A DNA stretch of 64,000 bases from Hyphomicrobium sp. (GTDB lineage: Bacteria > Pseudomonadota > Alphaproteobacteria > Rhizobiales > Hyphomicrobiaceae). The notes beneath the pieces are model-generated. The model made no database searches and was not told the origin of the DNA. It was given only the letters and a program-made list of their open reading frames with translations. Location: assembly GCA_002928955.1 (NCBI GenBank), contig PERT01000012.1, positions 1 through 64,000 on the forward strand, written 5' to 3'. A program made the position numbers and the translations under genes. Position 1 is the stretch's first letter. Each line of letters starts with the position of its first letter. This document shows, in pieces, positions 42,108 through 50,759 of this stretch.

Positions 42108-43952
42108 ATGACTGCTGTGTCCACCTCCCCTTCGCCCCAGACTGCCGTGCTGGCGCCGCTTGACACCAACCTCGGCCCGATGCCGGAGTGGAACTTGGGC
42201 GACCTCTACGCGGCGATTGATGCGCCCGAGGTGACGCGCGACCTCGACGCCGCCGCCGCCGAGTCGGCCCGCCTCAAGGCAAACTACCAGGGCAAGCTCG
42301 CCGCCATGGGCGGGGACGGCGCGGAGCTCGCCAAGGTCATCAAGGCCTACGAGGCGTTGAGCGACCTGATGGGCAAGCTCGGCTCCTACGCTGGCCTGCT
42401 CTATGCCGCCGACCAGTCCGACCCCGTGCGCGCGAAATTCTACGGCGACGTGTCCGAACAGCTGACACGCATCTACACCGACCTCATCTTCCTCGAGCTC
42501 GAGCTGAACCAGATCGACGACGCAGCGCTCGACCGGGCGATCAGCCACCCCGAGCTGGCTCGCTACAAGCCGTGGTTCGACGACCTCAGAAAAGAAAAGC
42601 CCTACCAGCTCGACGAAAAGCTCGAGCGCCTGTTCACCGAGAAGGGCCAGACTTCGCGCGGCGCATTCAATCGCCTGTTCTCCGAAACCATGACCGGGCT
42701 CCGGTTCGTTGTCGCCGGCGAGGCCGAGCCGCTGACGCTCGAGCCCACGCTCAACCTGCTCTCCAACGCCGACGGCAAGAAGCGACAGGCAGGCGCCGAA
42801 GCGCTCGCAAAAGTGTTCGGCGACAACATTCGCCTGTTCACGCTCATCACCAACACGCTGGCCAAGGACAAGGAAATCTCCGACCGCTGGCGCGGCTTCA
42901 AGGACGTCGCCGACAGCCGCCACCTCGGCAACCGCGTCGAAGCGCCAGTGGTCGATGCACTGGTCGCGTCCGTGCGCGCGGCCTACCCGCGGCTCTCGCA
43001 CCGCTATTACGCGATGAAGGCCAAGTGGCTCGGCATGGAGAAATTGAACCACTGGGACCGCAACGCGCCGCTGCCGGACAAGCCCGAGCGCGTCATCCCG
43101 TGGGCCGAAGCGCAGGACATGGTGCTGACCGCCTACAAGGGTTTCGCACCCGAGATGGCCGGTATCGCCAAGGACTTCTTCGATAACCGCTGGATCGACG
43201 CGCCCGTGCGTCCCGGCAAGTCACCCGGCGCGTTCTCGGCTTCCACCGTGCCCAGCGTCCACCCCTACGTGATGATGAACTACCAGGGCAAGGTGCGCGA
43301 TGTGATGACGCTCGCGCACGAACTCGGCCATGGCGTGCATCAGGTGCTCGCCGCCAAGCAGGGGCCGCTTCTTGCTCCTACCCCCCTCACGCTCGCCGAG
43401 ACCGCGTCCGTGTTCGGCGAGATGCTGACCTTCCGCAAGCTTTTGGCCGAGACCACCTCGCCCAGGGAGCGCAAGGCGATGCTCGCCGGGAAGGTCGAGG
43501 ACATGCTGAATACGGTCGTGCGCCAGATCGCGTTCTACACCTTCGAGCGCAAGGTGCACGAAGCGCGGCGGCAGGGCGAACTGACGGCCGATCAGCTGAA
43601 CGGCATATGGATGGACGTGCAGCGCGAGAGCCTTGGCCCGGCGATCGATTTCAAACCGGGATACGAGGTGTTCTGGACGTATATCCCGCACTTCATCAAT
43701 TCGCCGTTCTACGTTTACGCCTATGCCTTCGGCGATTGCCTCGTCAATTCGCTCTACGGCCTCTATCAGGAAAGCCATCCCCACTTTGTCGAGAAATACT
43801 TCGAGATGCTGAAAGCCGGCGGCTCCAAGCACCATTCCGAACTCCTCGCCCCCTTCGGCCTCGATGCCCGCGACCCCGAGTTCTGGAACAAGGGCCTCCG
43901 CGTCCTCGAAGGCATGATCGACGAGTTGGAGCGCGAGGAGCGGGTAAGTTGA
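42108..43952 (+). CDS. pepF: Oligoendopeptidase F (M3 family)
   Basis: A 614-residue cytoplasmic zinc peptidase that cleaves short peptides. The active site is HELGH at 404-408 within MTLAHELGHGVHQV, with the third zinc ligand Glu in the downstream TLAETASVFGEML. The substrate-side YAYAFGDCLVNSLY is also typical of the M3B group. The length matches the family. It is followed with no spacing by an unrelated, AT-richer gene (stop TGA, then ATG). Confidence 0.93.
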   Translation: MTAVSTSPSPQTAVLAPLDTNLGPMPEWNLGDLYAAIDAPEVTRDLDAAAAESARLKANYQGKLAAMGGDGAELAKVIKAYEALSDLMGKLGSYAGLLYAADQSDPVRAKFYGDVSEQLTRIYTDLIFLELELNQIDDAALDRAISHPELARYKPWFDDLRKEKPYQLDEKLERLFTEKGQTSRGAFNRLFSETMTGLRFVVAGEAEPLTLEPTLNLLSNADGKKRQAGAEALAKVFGDNIRLFTLITNTLAKDKEISDRWRGFKDVADSRHLGNRVEAPVVDALVASVRAAYPRLSHRYYAMKAKWLGMEKLNHWDRNAPLPDKPERVIPWAEAQDMVLTAYKGFAPEMAGIAKDFFDNRWIDAPVRPGKSPGAFSASTVPSVHPYVMMNYQGKVRDVMTLAHELGHGVHQVLAAKQGPLLAPTPLTLAETASVFGEMLTFRKLLAETTSPRERKAMLAGKVEDMLNTVVRQIAFYTFERKVHEARRQGELTADQLNGIWMDVQRESLGPAIDFKPGYEVFWTYIPHFINSPFYVYAYAFGDCLVNSLYGLYQESHPHFVEKYFEMLKAGGSKHHSELLAPFGLDARDPEFWNKGLRVLEGMIDELEREERVS

Positions 43953-44510
43953 ATGCGCGCACTGGAAGTCAAGATCAGTCACATCCAGAGAATGCTACAT
44001 GAAAGCGGTGGTCGCCTGCATGATGCACACCTCCTCGACTCCTCAATAGACAAACGATCCGATTCCTCAAGCATCATAAAGGTGCTTGCATTTGAAGTCC
44101 TACTCAAGTGTGCACTGTATGCGAACGATACGGTGTGGACCGCTCAGATTGGCCACGACTATTGTAAACTCTGGAACTTGCTTCCCCAAGAGTGCCAAAC
44201 ATTTGCCGTCGAAAAAGCAGCACACCGCAGACCTGGCAAGACTGACTTCACCGACATCGAAGCTCTGCTGACCGATTTCAATCGAGTATTCACCAGAGCA
44301 CGTTACTATTATGATTTTTACGAAGGCAAAACCTTAGGCGAGCAGACGGAAATTGGGAATAATTGGATACAGAGGGGTGCGGATTTAAGCGAAGCTAAAA
44401 TTCGATACCGCCCTCATGAGATTTTTTGTCTAACCGAAGCGATGATGCTCTACCTCGACGAACGATTGAAAGGCTTCATATCCCAACGTGAAGCCCTAAA
44501 ATCGGAATAG
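43953..44510 (+). CDS. Hypothetical protein, AT-richer, possibly HEPN-like
   Basis: A 185-residue soluble, helical protein. It is clearly AT-richer than its neighbours, with codons such as ATA, TTA and AGA, and sits abruptly between pepF and a repeat region, which suggests recent transfer. Patterns: IIKVLAFEVLLKCALYA, GHDYCKLWNLLPQ, then FTRARYYYDFYEG and RYRPHEIFCL. The helical layout and the LLKCAL...GHDYxxLW arrangement recall HEPN-type proteins, but no clear R-x4-6-H motif is seen. GAGGAG lies 11 bases before the ATG at 43953; ATG 43992 is an alternative. Function unknown. Confidence 0.65.
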   Translation: MRALEVKISHIQRMLHESGGRLHDAHLLDSSIDKRSDSSSIIKVLAFEVLLKCALYANDTVWTAQIGHDYCKLWNLLPQECQTFAVEKAAHRRPGKTDFTDIEALLTDFNRVFTRARYYYDFYEGKTLGEQTEIGNNWIQRGADLSEAKIRYRPHEIFCLTEAMMLYLDERLKGFISQREALKSE

Positions 44511-44580
44511 GTCCGCCCCCTGCACTCGGCCGGGCCGTATTCCGCCGCTTCGCCGCGCCCCGAGGGCAGAGCACGGCTCC

Positions 44581-44721
44581 GCCTCTCCCCTTGGGGGAGA
44601 GGTCGGCGCGGCCGAGGCGCCCGAAACTTCGCGGGAAGCGTCGTTCCGCGCCGGGTGAGGGGGGACTTGCGCCGAAAGCGCTGGAGTCAGAAAAAGACCC
44701 CCTCACCCCAACCCTCTCCCC
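44581..44721. repeat. 141-bp repeat, copy 1
   Basis: Identical to 45281-45421 except one base (C at 44709, T at 45409). The ends are near-complementary CCTCTCCCC / GGGGAGAGG blocks (outer copies at about 44582 and 44714), so the unit resembles the GC-rich palindromic elements scattered in many alphaproteobacterial genomes. No transposase is present. Confidence 0.9.
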
Positions 44722-45280
44722 AAGGGGAGAGGGGAATCGTGTCGGCCTCGGGCAACCGGGCAAGAATTGTGAACCAAACCATCGCTGGGCCGGCGGTTGT
44801 TCGCAACTGAACAGGACAGCAGTGGGACAAGCCTCGGGATGACATTTGCGCGGCCGCCGCCCACACTGGACTCACCCGCCGCAACCGCACTTATCCCCAC
44901 CCCCGTCGCCCGCCCCTACACTCCCCCATCCCGCACCAATCGGGGCGCTGGCCGGAAGGCGTTCAGTTCAGTGGGTGCGGGAGCAGGTCGGGACCGTTCG
45001 GTGACGCGCCGGACCAGCCCGAGGCTCGTCGCAACCACCGGGGTGAAAACCCTCGGTACCGAGCACGGATAAGCGTTGCGGGTAGGCCAGAAATCCTGTG
45101 CGGGGCGGCCCAAAGGCTGCACCATTCCACTACCAATCCAGCGGCCAGAAGCCGTCCCGCTCCCCTAATTCTCAAGCGCGCGCGGCCATCTGGTTTGCGC
45201 GCCGCAAGCGCTTTGGAAACGGACGCGCAGCAGCGACCGCGAATGCCCGGCGCAATTCGGCCGCACCAGAACAGAACTCG

Positions 45281-45421
45281 GCCTCTCCCCTTGGGGGAGA
45301 GGTCGGCGCGGCCGAGGCGCCCGAAACTTCGCGGGAAGCGTCGTTCCGCGCCGGGTGAGGGGGGACTTGCGCCGAAAGCGCTGGAGTCAGAAAAAGACCC
45401 CCTCACCCTAACCCTCTCCCC
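45281..45421. repeat. 141-bp repeat, copy 2
   Basis: Direct copy of 44581-44721, exactly 700 bases downstream, with one mismatch. After its end the sequence diverges (CGAAGGCGAG here, CAAGGGGAGA in copy 1), about 25 bases before the remaining part of the Doc gene, so this copy marks the edge of that gene's truncation. Confidence 0.9.
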
Positions 45422-45446
45422 GAAGGCGAGAGAGACCCTCCCCCGC

Positions 45447-45740
45447 GTTATACATTCTGTACAACGCGCGCTCGGGCGTGCGCAAAACCAGCGGAGCTAC
45501 GGCGAAACCGACCTCGCAGCACTTTCAGCGACCTACGCTTATGGCATTGTCCGCAATCACCCGTTCGCCGATGGCAATAAGCGCGCGGCGCTACTTTCGA
45601 TCATCACGTTCCTCGGGCTGAATGACATCGCCTTCGCACCCGCCGAAGCCGAGGCCGTTGTCATGATCCTCGGCCTTGCTTCGGGCGAGATCGAGGAGGA
45701 AGGGCTCACGCGCTGGATTCGCGACAACTGGCCGACGTGA
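45447..45740 (+). pseudogene. 5'-truncated death-on-curing (Doc/Fic-type) toxin
   Basis: The last about 97 residues of a Doc-family protein remain. The Fic core NHPFADGNKRAALLSI is intact (HPFxDGNKR), preceded by YGETDLAALSATYAYGI and followed by a normal C-terminal end (LTRWIRDNWPT). The first about 25-30 residues of Doc are missing: upstream the frame runs into the 141-bp repeat, with no in-frame start plus ribosome site. No Phd-like antitoxin gene was found next to it. Doc normally phosphorylates EF-Tu; this copy is probably dead, unless it is translated from a cryptic start. Confidence 0.75.
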
Positions 45741-45982
45741 GCGGCCGACCCGGCGGTACGCAAACCCGTTTCAGGGCCAATCGAGCCCGGTTTCAGTTCG
45801 GCATATTCGAAAAATGGGACAACGAGCACAGCCCGCAACGACTTGTTTACCCTTGTAGGGCACTCTCGATCTTGTCGAGTGAGTGGCTGGTGACTGCATG
45901 TCCATTTTTGGGGCAACAAGTAGCCGAGTAAAGCCGGTCAGGTCGCGTAGTGTAAACCTGTTGTGTCGAGTACGAGTGCCCT

Positions 45983-47491
45983 ATGGCCAAGCGTGTTCTG
46001 ATCGTCGATGACGATCCTACCCAGCGTCGCATCCTTGAAGAGACCATCAAGCGGCTCGGCTTCGAAGTCAAAACCGCCGGATCAGGCGAGCAGGCGCTCG
46101 CGACTCTCGAAGGCTCAGAGCGCTCATCCATTTCCCTGGTGCTGCTCGATCTCGTGATGCCCGGCATCGACGGCATGGCGGTGCTCGATCGGCTCAATGG
46201 CAAAACCGGCATCCCGCCCATCATCGTGCAAACGGCACACGGCTCGATCGATACCGCGATCAACGCCATGCGCGCAGGAGCGATCGATTTCGTCATCAAA
46301 CCGGCCTCGCCCGAGCGCCTCGATGTTTCGATCAAGAGCGCGTTGAAGATCGAAGCTCTGGCCGGCGAGATCACCCGCATCAAGAAGAAGGTCGAGGGCA
46401 CGCTGACGTTCGGCGACCTCATCATCCGCGGCGATGCCATGACACGCGTCATCGCGCTCGGCAAGCGCGCCGCAGCATCGAACATCCCCGTGCTGATCGA
46501 AGGTGAGTCGGGCGTCGGCAAGGAGCTGATCGCCCGCGCCGTGCAGGGCGAGAGCGAGCGCGCCGGCAAGCCGTTCATCGTTGTCAACTGCGGCGCGATT
46601 CCCGAGAATCTCGTCGAAAGCATCCTGTTCGGGCACGAGAAGGGTTCGTTCACGGGCGCCACCGACAGGCGCATCGGCAAATTCCAGGAAGCCGACGGCG
46701 GAACGCTTTTCCTCGACGAGGTTGGCGAGTTGCCTCTCGACGCCCAGGTCAAACTGCTGCGCGCGCTGCAGGAAGGCGAGATCGACCCGGTCGGCTCCAA
46801 GAAGCCGGTGAAAGTCAACTTCCGGCTGATCTCGGCGACCAATCGCGACATGATCCAGCTCGTCAAGGACGGCAAGTTCCGCGAGGACCTCTACTACCGA
46901 CTGAATGTGTTCCCGATCTGGGTGCCTCCGTTGAAGGACCGGCTCGGAGACGTGGCCGAACTCGCGATGCACTTCCTCGCCCGCTTCGCGGCGGAAGAGG
47001 GCAAGCGCGTCTCGGGCATAACCGAGGACGCCTTGCGGCTGCTTTCGGCCTATGCGTGGCCGGGCAACGTCCGCCAACTGGAGAATGCGGTGTTCCGTGC
47101 GGTGGTGCTGGCCGACGGCTCCGAGCTGACGGTGGCAGAGTTCCCGCAGATCGCCGCGCACGTCGACGGTTTCAAGGCGGAGATTCCGGCCGCACCCGCG
47201 CCTTTCGACCGCCATCCCGCCTACACCGGACCAGCGCTGCTCGGTGCCGAGGATACGATCCCGCATACCATCGAAGTTCGACCCGCAGATGGCCCCTCTT
47301 CGCTCGGGATTGCGGCCGTGACGGCGGACGGCGAAATTCGATCATTGGAAGCGATGGAAGCCGACATGATCCGGCTCGCACTGGGCCGCTATCGCGGTCA
47401 CATGACGGAAGTCGCAAAGCGCCTTAATATCGGCCGGTCGACCCTCTATCGAAAGATGCAGGAGTACGGTCTCGAAGGCCGTCCGAACTAG
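45983..47491 (+). CDS. Sigma-54-dependent response regulator (NtrC family)
   Basis: A 502-residue regulator. The receiver domain (1-120) has DDD at 9-11, phospho-acceptor Asp56 in LLDLVMPG and Lys in VIKPASP. The AAA+ domain (about 145-380) has Walker A GESGVGKE, the sigma-54 contact loop GSFTGA (a usual variant of GAFTGA), Walker B GGTLFLDEVGEL and the R-finger area. The C-terminal Fis-type helix-turn-helix ends LNIGRSTLYRKMQEYGL. No kinase gene is adjacent. Targets are unknown; the nearest sigma-54 promoter seen is at 50661, before the cyanate operon. Confidence 0.92.
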   Translation: MAKRVLIVDDDPTQRRILEETIKRLGFEVKTAGSGEQALATLEGSERSSISLVLLDLVMPGIDGMAVLDRLNGKTGIPPIIVQTAHGSIDTAINAMRAGAIDFVIKPASPERLDVSIKSALKIEALAGEITRIKKKVEGTLTFGDLIIRGDAMTRVIALGKRAAASNIPVLIEGESGVGKELIARAVQGESERAGKPFIVVNCGAIPENLVESILFGHEKGSFTGATDRRIGKFQEADGGTLFLDEVGELPLDAQVKLLRALQEGEIDPVGSKKPVKVNFRLISATNRDMIQLVKDGKFREDLYYRLNVFPIWVPPLKDRLGDVAELAMHFLARFAAEEGKRVSGITEDALRLLSAYAWPGNVRQLENAVFRAVVLADGSELTVAEFPQIAAHVDGFKAEIPAAPAPFDRHPAYTGPALLGAEDTIPHTIEVRPADGPSSLGIAAVTADGEIRSLEAMEADMIRLALGRYRGHMTEVAKRLNIGRSTLYRKMQEYGLEGRPN

Positions 47492-47861
47492 GATTTGGTT
47501 ACGCTGCCGGCATCAATCCCCCCACCCGGCACTTCGCACCACCCTCCCCGCGGGGGGAGGGGGAGGGGGAGTGGGAAGAAAGAACCTTGTCATGCGGCCG
47601 CTCCAGTCTGCGCTCACCTCGCTCGAATTGGCTTTGCTAGCTGGATGATCTTGCTCCAATCGCACTTGGCGGCCGGCGCCCCGCAAGGGTGTTGCCGCGT
47701 GCAACGAGAATGACTTAACGGCACTAGCCAAAGTCCGTGAGGTCATGGGCCCGGGAGCAATCCCGGGTCTTTTCCGTTGGCGGTCGTCATGGGTGTTGAA
47801 GTAGTGCCATGGCACTTGTCCCAAACGTCCCTAACCGCAGGCAACCGCTCGATCGCGCTTG
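47492..47861. other. Intergenic region with hairpins
   Basis: This 370-base stretch lies between two convergent genes. It holds a G/C hairpin (CCCTCCCC 47542-47549 with GGGGAGGG 47554-47561) and a rho-independent-type terminator at 47750. A short open frame near 47495-47713 has Pro-rich and low-complexity composition and no ribosome site, so I do not call it a gene. A small RNA ending at 47772 is possible. Confidence 0.5.
47750..47772 (+). terminator. Rho-independent terminator candidate
   Basis: CCCGGGA (47750-47756), a GCAA tetraloop and TCCCGGG (47761-47767) are followed by TCTTTT. It lies 258 bases past the sigma-54 regulator stop, far for a simple read-through end, so it may terminate an independent small RNA. 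Confidence 0.7.
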
Positions 47862-48683
47862 TCAGCCCAACAATACGGACCGCGGTGCCGCGACAAAATT
47901 CGTTGTTCGATACTGCTCATAGAGCTCGTTGTATTTGTCGAGGACGTGGATTCGGCCTGATGGTGAAACAAGGCCAATGGAAAAATTGTAGGTCCTGAAG
48001 AAATAGAAAAAATCTTGAAGGCTCGTGCGCGTGTCGAGGTTGCAGCCACCGAACTCAAACTGCACCAATCGGATCGTGCCGCGCGCCATGGCGTCCACGG
48101 CCCCTTGCATGACGGCGAGCTCATGTCCCTCGACATCGAGCTTGAGGAGATCGATGGACGACACGGCCGTCTCCGCGACGACATCATCGACGGTCCTGAT
48201 CACAACCGACTCTGCGATATCCATCCGAATGTTGAAGTGATCCAGCCTGCGCTGACTTAGCGACGCCAATCCCGAAACGTCGCGATCCTTGTAGAGCGTG
48301 CGGGTGCCTGCTTCGGCGGCCAGGCCAACCGGGAATACGGTGACATTTCGCTTTCCGGCCAATCGCTGCCGCAACAGGTCGACATGATTGGTTGATGGCT
48401 CGAAGACAAACACCGAACCTTCCGGGAAATCATCAAGAAACGCCTCCGAGTATTCGCCGGTGTGACCGCCCACGTCGAACAGGACCGGCCGCGGTGCATT
48501 GATGAGCCTGAACACGCCGCGTTCGCCACTCGATCCAACGAAGCCACCGGTGCCCATGCCGTGCGCGGCCATGAGGCTTTTCGATATCCCCATAGCGGCA
48601 TGGAACGGAACGATGCGAAGAACATGGCCGAAAAGTGCGCGCTTGTGCCCCTTCAGCCTTTTCAACCCAGTCTTTATGCTCAT
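47862..48683 (-). CDS. FkbM family methyltransferase
   Basis: A 273-residue SAM-dependent O-methyltransferase of the FkbM type. Motif I is VLFDVGGHTGEYSEAFL, strand 2 gives VFVFEPSTNHVDLLRQRL, and the late motif DLLKLDVEGHELAVMQGA is diagnostic of the family. Members methylate sugars or other small-molecule hydroxyls and often sit with surface-polysaccharide genes, though this one is 6 kb outside the locus. The ATG at 48683 follows GGAGAATGCGTG; the frame extends upstream without a ribosome site. Confidence 0.9.
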   Translation of the reverse strand: MSIKTGLKRLKGHKRALFGHVLRIVPFHAAMGISKSLMAAHGMGTGGFVGSSGERGVFRLINAPRPVLFDVGGHTGEYSEAFLDDFPEGSVFVFEPSTNHVDLLRQRLAGKRNVTVFPVGLAAEAGTRTLYKDRDVSGLASLSQRRLDHFNIRMDIAESVVIRTVDDVVAETAVSSIDLLKLDVEGHELAVMQGAVDAMARGTIRLVQFEFGGCNLDTRTSLQDFFYFFRTYNFSIGLVSPSGRIHVLDKYNELYEQYRTTNFVAAPRSVLLG

Positions 48684-48866
48684 CACGCATTCTCCAACGC
48701 AGGTTCCGCCTCCCCGACATCCTGGTGCCCGCTGAGGGTTAGGTATAAGCGACGCCGAATGCGTGGCTAGCAAATTCGATCACGACCGCCCACCACGACA
48801 GTCGCGCGGAGCAGCGAACAAATGCTATAGCCCGCGCCACAGATTTCGAGATTCGAGGACACCCGA

Positions 48867-50513
48867 TTGACCGATCCCGCCAGCGCGAACGCTGCGGCCG
48901 CCGAGATCTTGGCCGCCGACACGTCCAACACCCCACGCGCGGCCGCGCTGGCGGCTGAGATCGCGCGCCGCCGCACGTTCGCGATCATCGCCCATCCCGA
49001 CGCCGGCAAGACCACGCTCACCGAGAAATTGCTGCTCTACGGAGGCGCGATCCAGCTCGCGGGTCAAGTGAAGGCCAAGGGCGGAAAGCAGAATACGCGG
49101 TCTGATTGGATGGCGATCGAGAAAAGCCGCGGCATCTCGGTGGTGACATCGGTGATGACGTTCGAGTATCGCGACACTGTGTTCAATCTTCTTGACACCC
49201 CAGGCCACGAAGACTTCGCCGACCAGACCTACCGTACGCTGACCGCCGTCGACGCGGCTGTGATGGTTATCGACGCCGCCAAGGGCATCGAGAGCCGGAC
49301 GCGCAAGCTGCTCGAGATCTGCCGCATGCGCGACATCCCCATTCTGACGTTCATCAACAAGATGGACCGCGAGGCGCGCGAGCCGTTGGAGCTGCTCGAC
49401 GAGATCGAGAAGGATCTGGCGCTCGACACCGCACCCATGGTCTGGCCGATCGGCAAGGGGCGGGGCTTCCGCGGCACCTATGACCTGTTCAGCCCGCGCG
49501 TACGGCAGATCGACGAGGCACCTGAAGGCACTGCAATCAGCGGTCCCGACGATCCATTTATCGACACGCTTCTTGATCCGGATGAAGCGCAACGCTGGCG
49601 CGAGGAGGCGAGCCTTGTCGCCGACGCCTGCGGCCGGTTCGACCCGAAGGCGTTCCGCGAAGGTACTTTAACGCCGGTCTACTTCGGCAGCGCGCTTCGG
49701 AATTTCGGCGTTCGCGATCTTCTGGACGCACTCGTCGCCCACGCCCCGCCGCCGCGCGCGCAGGTGGCGTCGAAGCGCACCGTGGATGCGTTCGAACCCG
49801 CGCTCTCGGGCGTGGTGTTCAAGATCCAGGCGAACATGGACCCGAACCACCGCGACCGTATCGCGTTCATGCGGGTGTGCTCGGGCAAGCTCACGCGCGG
49901 GATGAAGGTGAAGCTCGTGCGCACCGGCAAGATCATGGCCGTGCAGTCGCCGCAGTTCTTCTTCGCCCAGGACCGCTCGGTGGCGGACGAGGCCTACGCG
50001 GGCGACGTGGTCGGCATTCCGAACCACGGCTCACTCCGCATCGGCGACACATTGACCGAGGGCGAGGACCTGACGTTCCTCGGCATCCCGAGCTTTGCGC
50101 CCGAGATCTTGCGCCGGGTCCGGCTCGACGACGCCATCAAGGCCGGCAAGCTCAAGAAGGCGCTGCAGGAGTTGGCCGAGGAAGGCGTGGTGCAGCTGTT
50201 CACGCCCATCGACGGTTCGCCGCCCATGGTCGGCGTGATCGGGGCGCTGCAGCTCGACGTGCTTGCCGACCGGCTCCTCAACGAGTACGGGCTGGCCACA
50301 GCATTCGAGATGTCATCCTATGAGATGGTGCGCTGGATCTCGGCCGGGACGCGCGCGGCCATCGACCAGTTCGTCGAGAAGAACCGTTCGTCCATCGCCC
50401 ATGATCTCGACGGCGCGCCGGTGTTCCTCGCGCAGTCGGGCTTCATGCTGAACTGGACGCAGGAGCGCGCACCCGAGATCACCTTCGCAGACCTCAAGAA
50501 GACGATGCAGTGA
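48867..50513 (+). CDS. prfC: Peptide chain release factor 3
   Basis: A 548-residue translational GTPase that recycles RF1/RF2 after termination. G1 is AHPDAGKTT, G2 is RGISVVTSV, G3 is DTPGHEDF and G4 is NKMD; the SDWMAIEKSRGISV stretch is RF3-specific, and domain II begins near residue 310. The start is TTG with CGAGGAC seven bases before; the 20 or so extra N-terminal Ala-rich residues are unusual but in a normal range. It stands alone before the cyanate operon. Confidence 0.95.
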   Translation: MTDPASANAAAAEILAADTSNTPRAAALAAEIARRRTFAIIAHPDAGKTTLTEKLLLYGGAIQLAGQVKAKGGKQNTRSDWMAIEKSRGISVVTSVMTFEYRDTVFNLLDTPGHEDFADQTYRTLTAVDAAVMVIDAAKGIESRTRKLLEICRMRDIPILTFINKMDREAREPLELLDEIEKDLALDTAPMVWPIGKGRGFRGTYDLFSPRVRQIDEAPEGTAISGPDDPFIDTLLDPDEAQRWREEASLVADACGRFDPKAFREGTLTPVYFGSALRNFGVRDLLDALVAHAPPPRAQVASKRTVDAFEPALSGVVFKIQANMDPNHRDRIAFMRVCSGKLTRGMKVKLVRTGKIMAVQSPQFFFAQDRSVADEAYAGDVVGIPNHGSLRIGDTLTEGEDLTFLGIPSFAPEILRRVRLDDAIKAGKLKKALQELAEEGVVQLFTPIDGSPPMVGVIGALQLDVLADRLLNEYGLATAFEMSSYEMVRWISAGTRAAIDQFVEKNRSSIAHDLDGAPVFLAQSGFMLNWTQERAPEITFADLKKTMQ

Positions 50514-50660
50514 TCTCACCTCTGACTATATTCTGCGCAGTTTTTCCAGCAGCTTGAAAACTAGCCATCTTGCATTCGTCGCAGGCAAACGGATCCGTCT
50601 TGAAACTATGTCATAAATCTAACCCACTGCTTTCAATAGATAAATTGCCGCTCAAATTGC

Positions 50661-50675
50661 TGGCACAGCCCTTGC
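50661..50675 (+). promoter_or_regulatory. Sigma-54 (-24/-12) promoter of the cyanate operon
   Basis: TGGCAC-AGCCC-TTGC matches the sigma-54 consensus: the invariant GG (50662-50663) and GC (50674-50675) are exactly 10 bases apart. It lies 85 bases before the cynA ATG, predicting a transcript start near 50687. An NtrC-type activator site was not recognised in the 145 bases upstream. Confidence 0.8.
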
Positions 50676-50759
50676 GATCCATCCCTTAGCAAATTGTTAA
50701 CGCTTTGGCGGAGCACTCCTTCGGTGCGGCGTCAGGCTTGCCATGGGGAGCGCTCGCGG

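Larger units (their letters stand above)
44511..45446. other. Repeat-rich non-coding region
   Basis: About 930 bases without a credible gene. It contains two copies of a 141-bp element and, between them, C-rich sequence with no convincing open frame. Long open frames exist on both strands but only because the GC-rich repeats lack stops. The region ends inside a truncated Doc toxin gene, so it looks like a patch of accumulated repeats and decay. Confidence 0.6.

Noticed and set aside
44476-45406. Mirror-image minus-strand frames containing FSDSSAFGASPPSPGAE
   Set aside because: The same protein text appears twice only because the 141-bp repeat is duplicated; no start signal or family.
44581-45421. 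CRISPR-like repeat pair
   Set aside because: Only two copies, 141 bp each and 700 bp apart, with no cas gene; not a CRISPR array.
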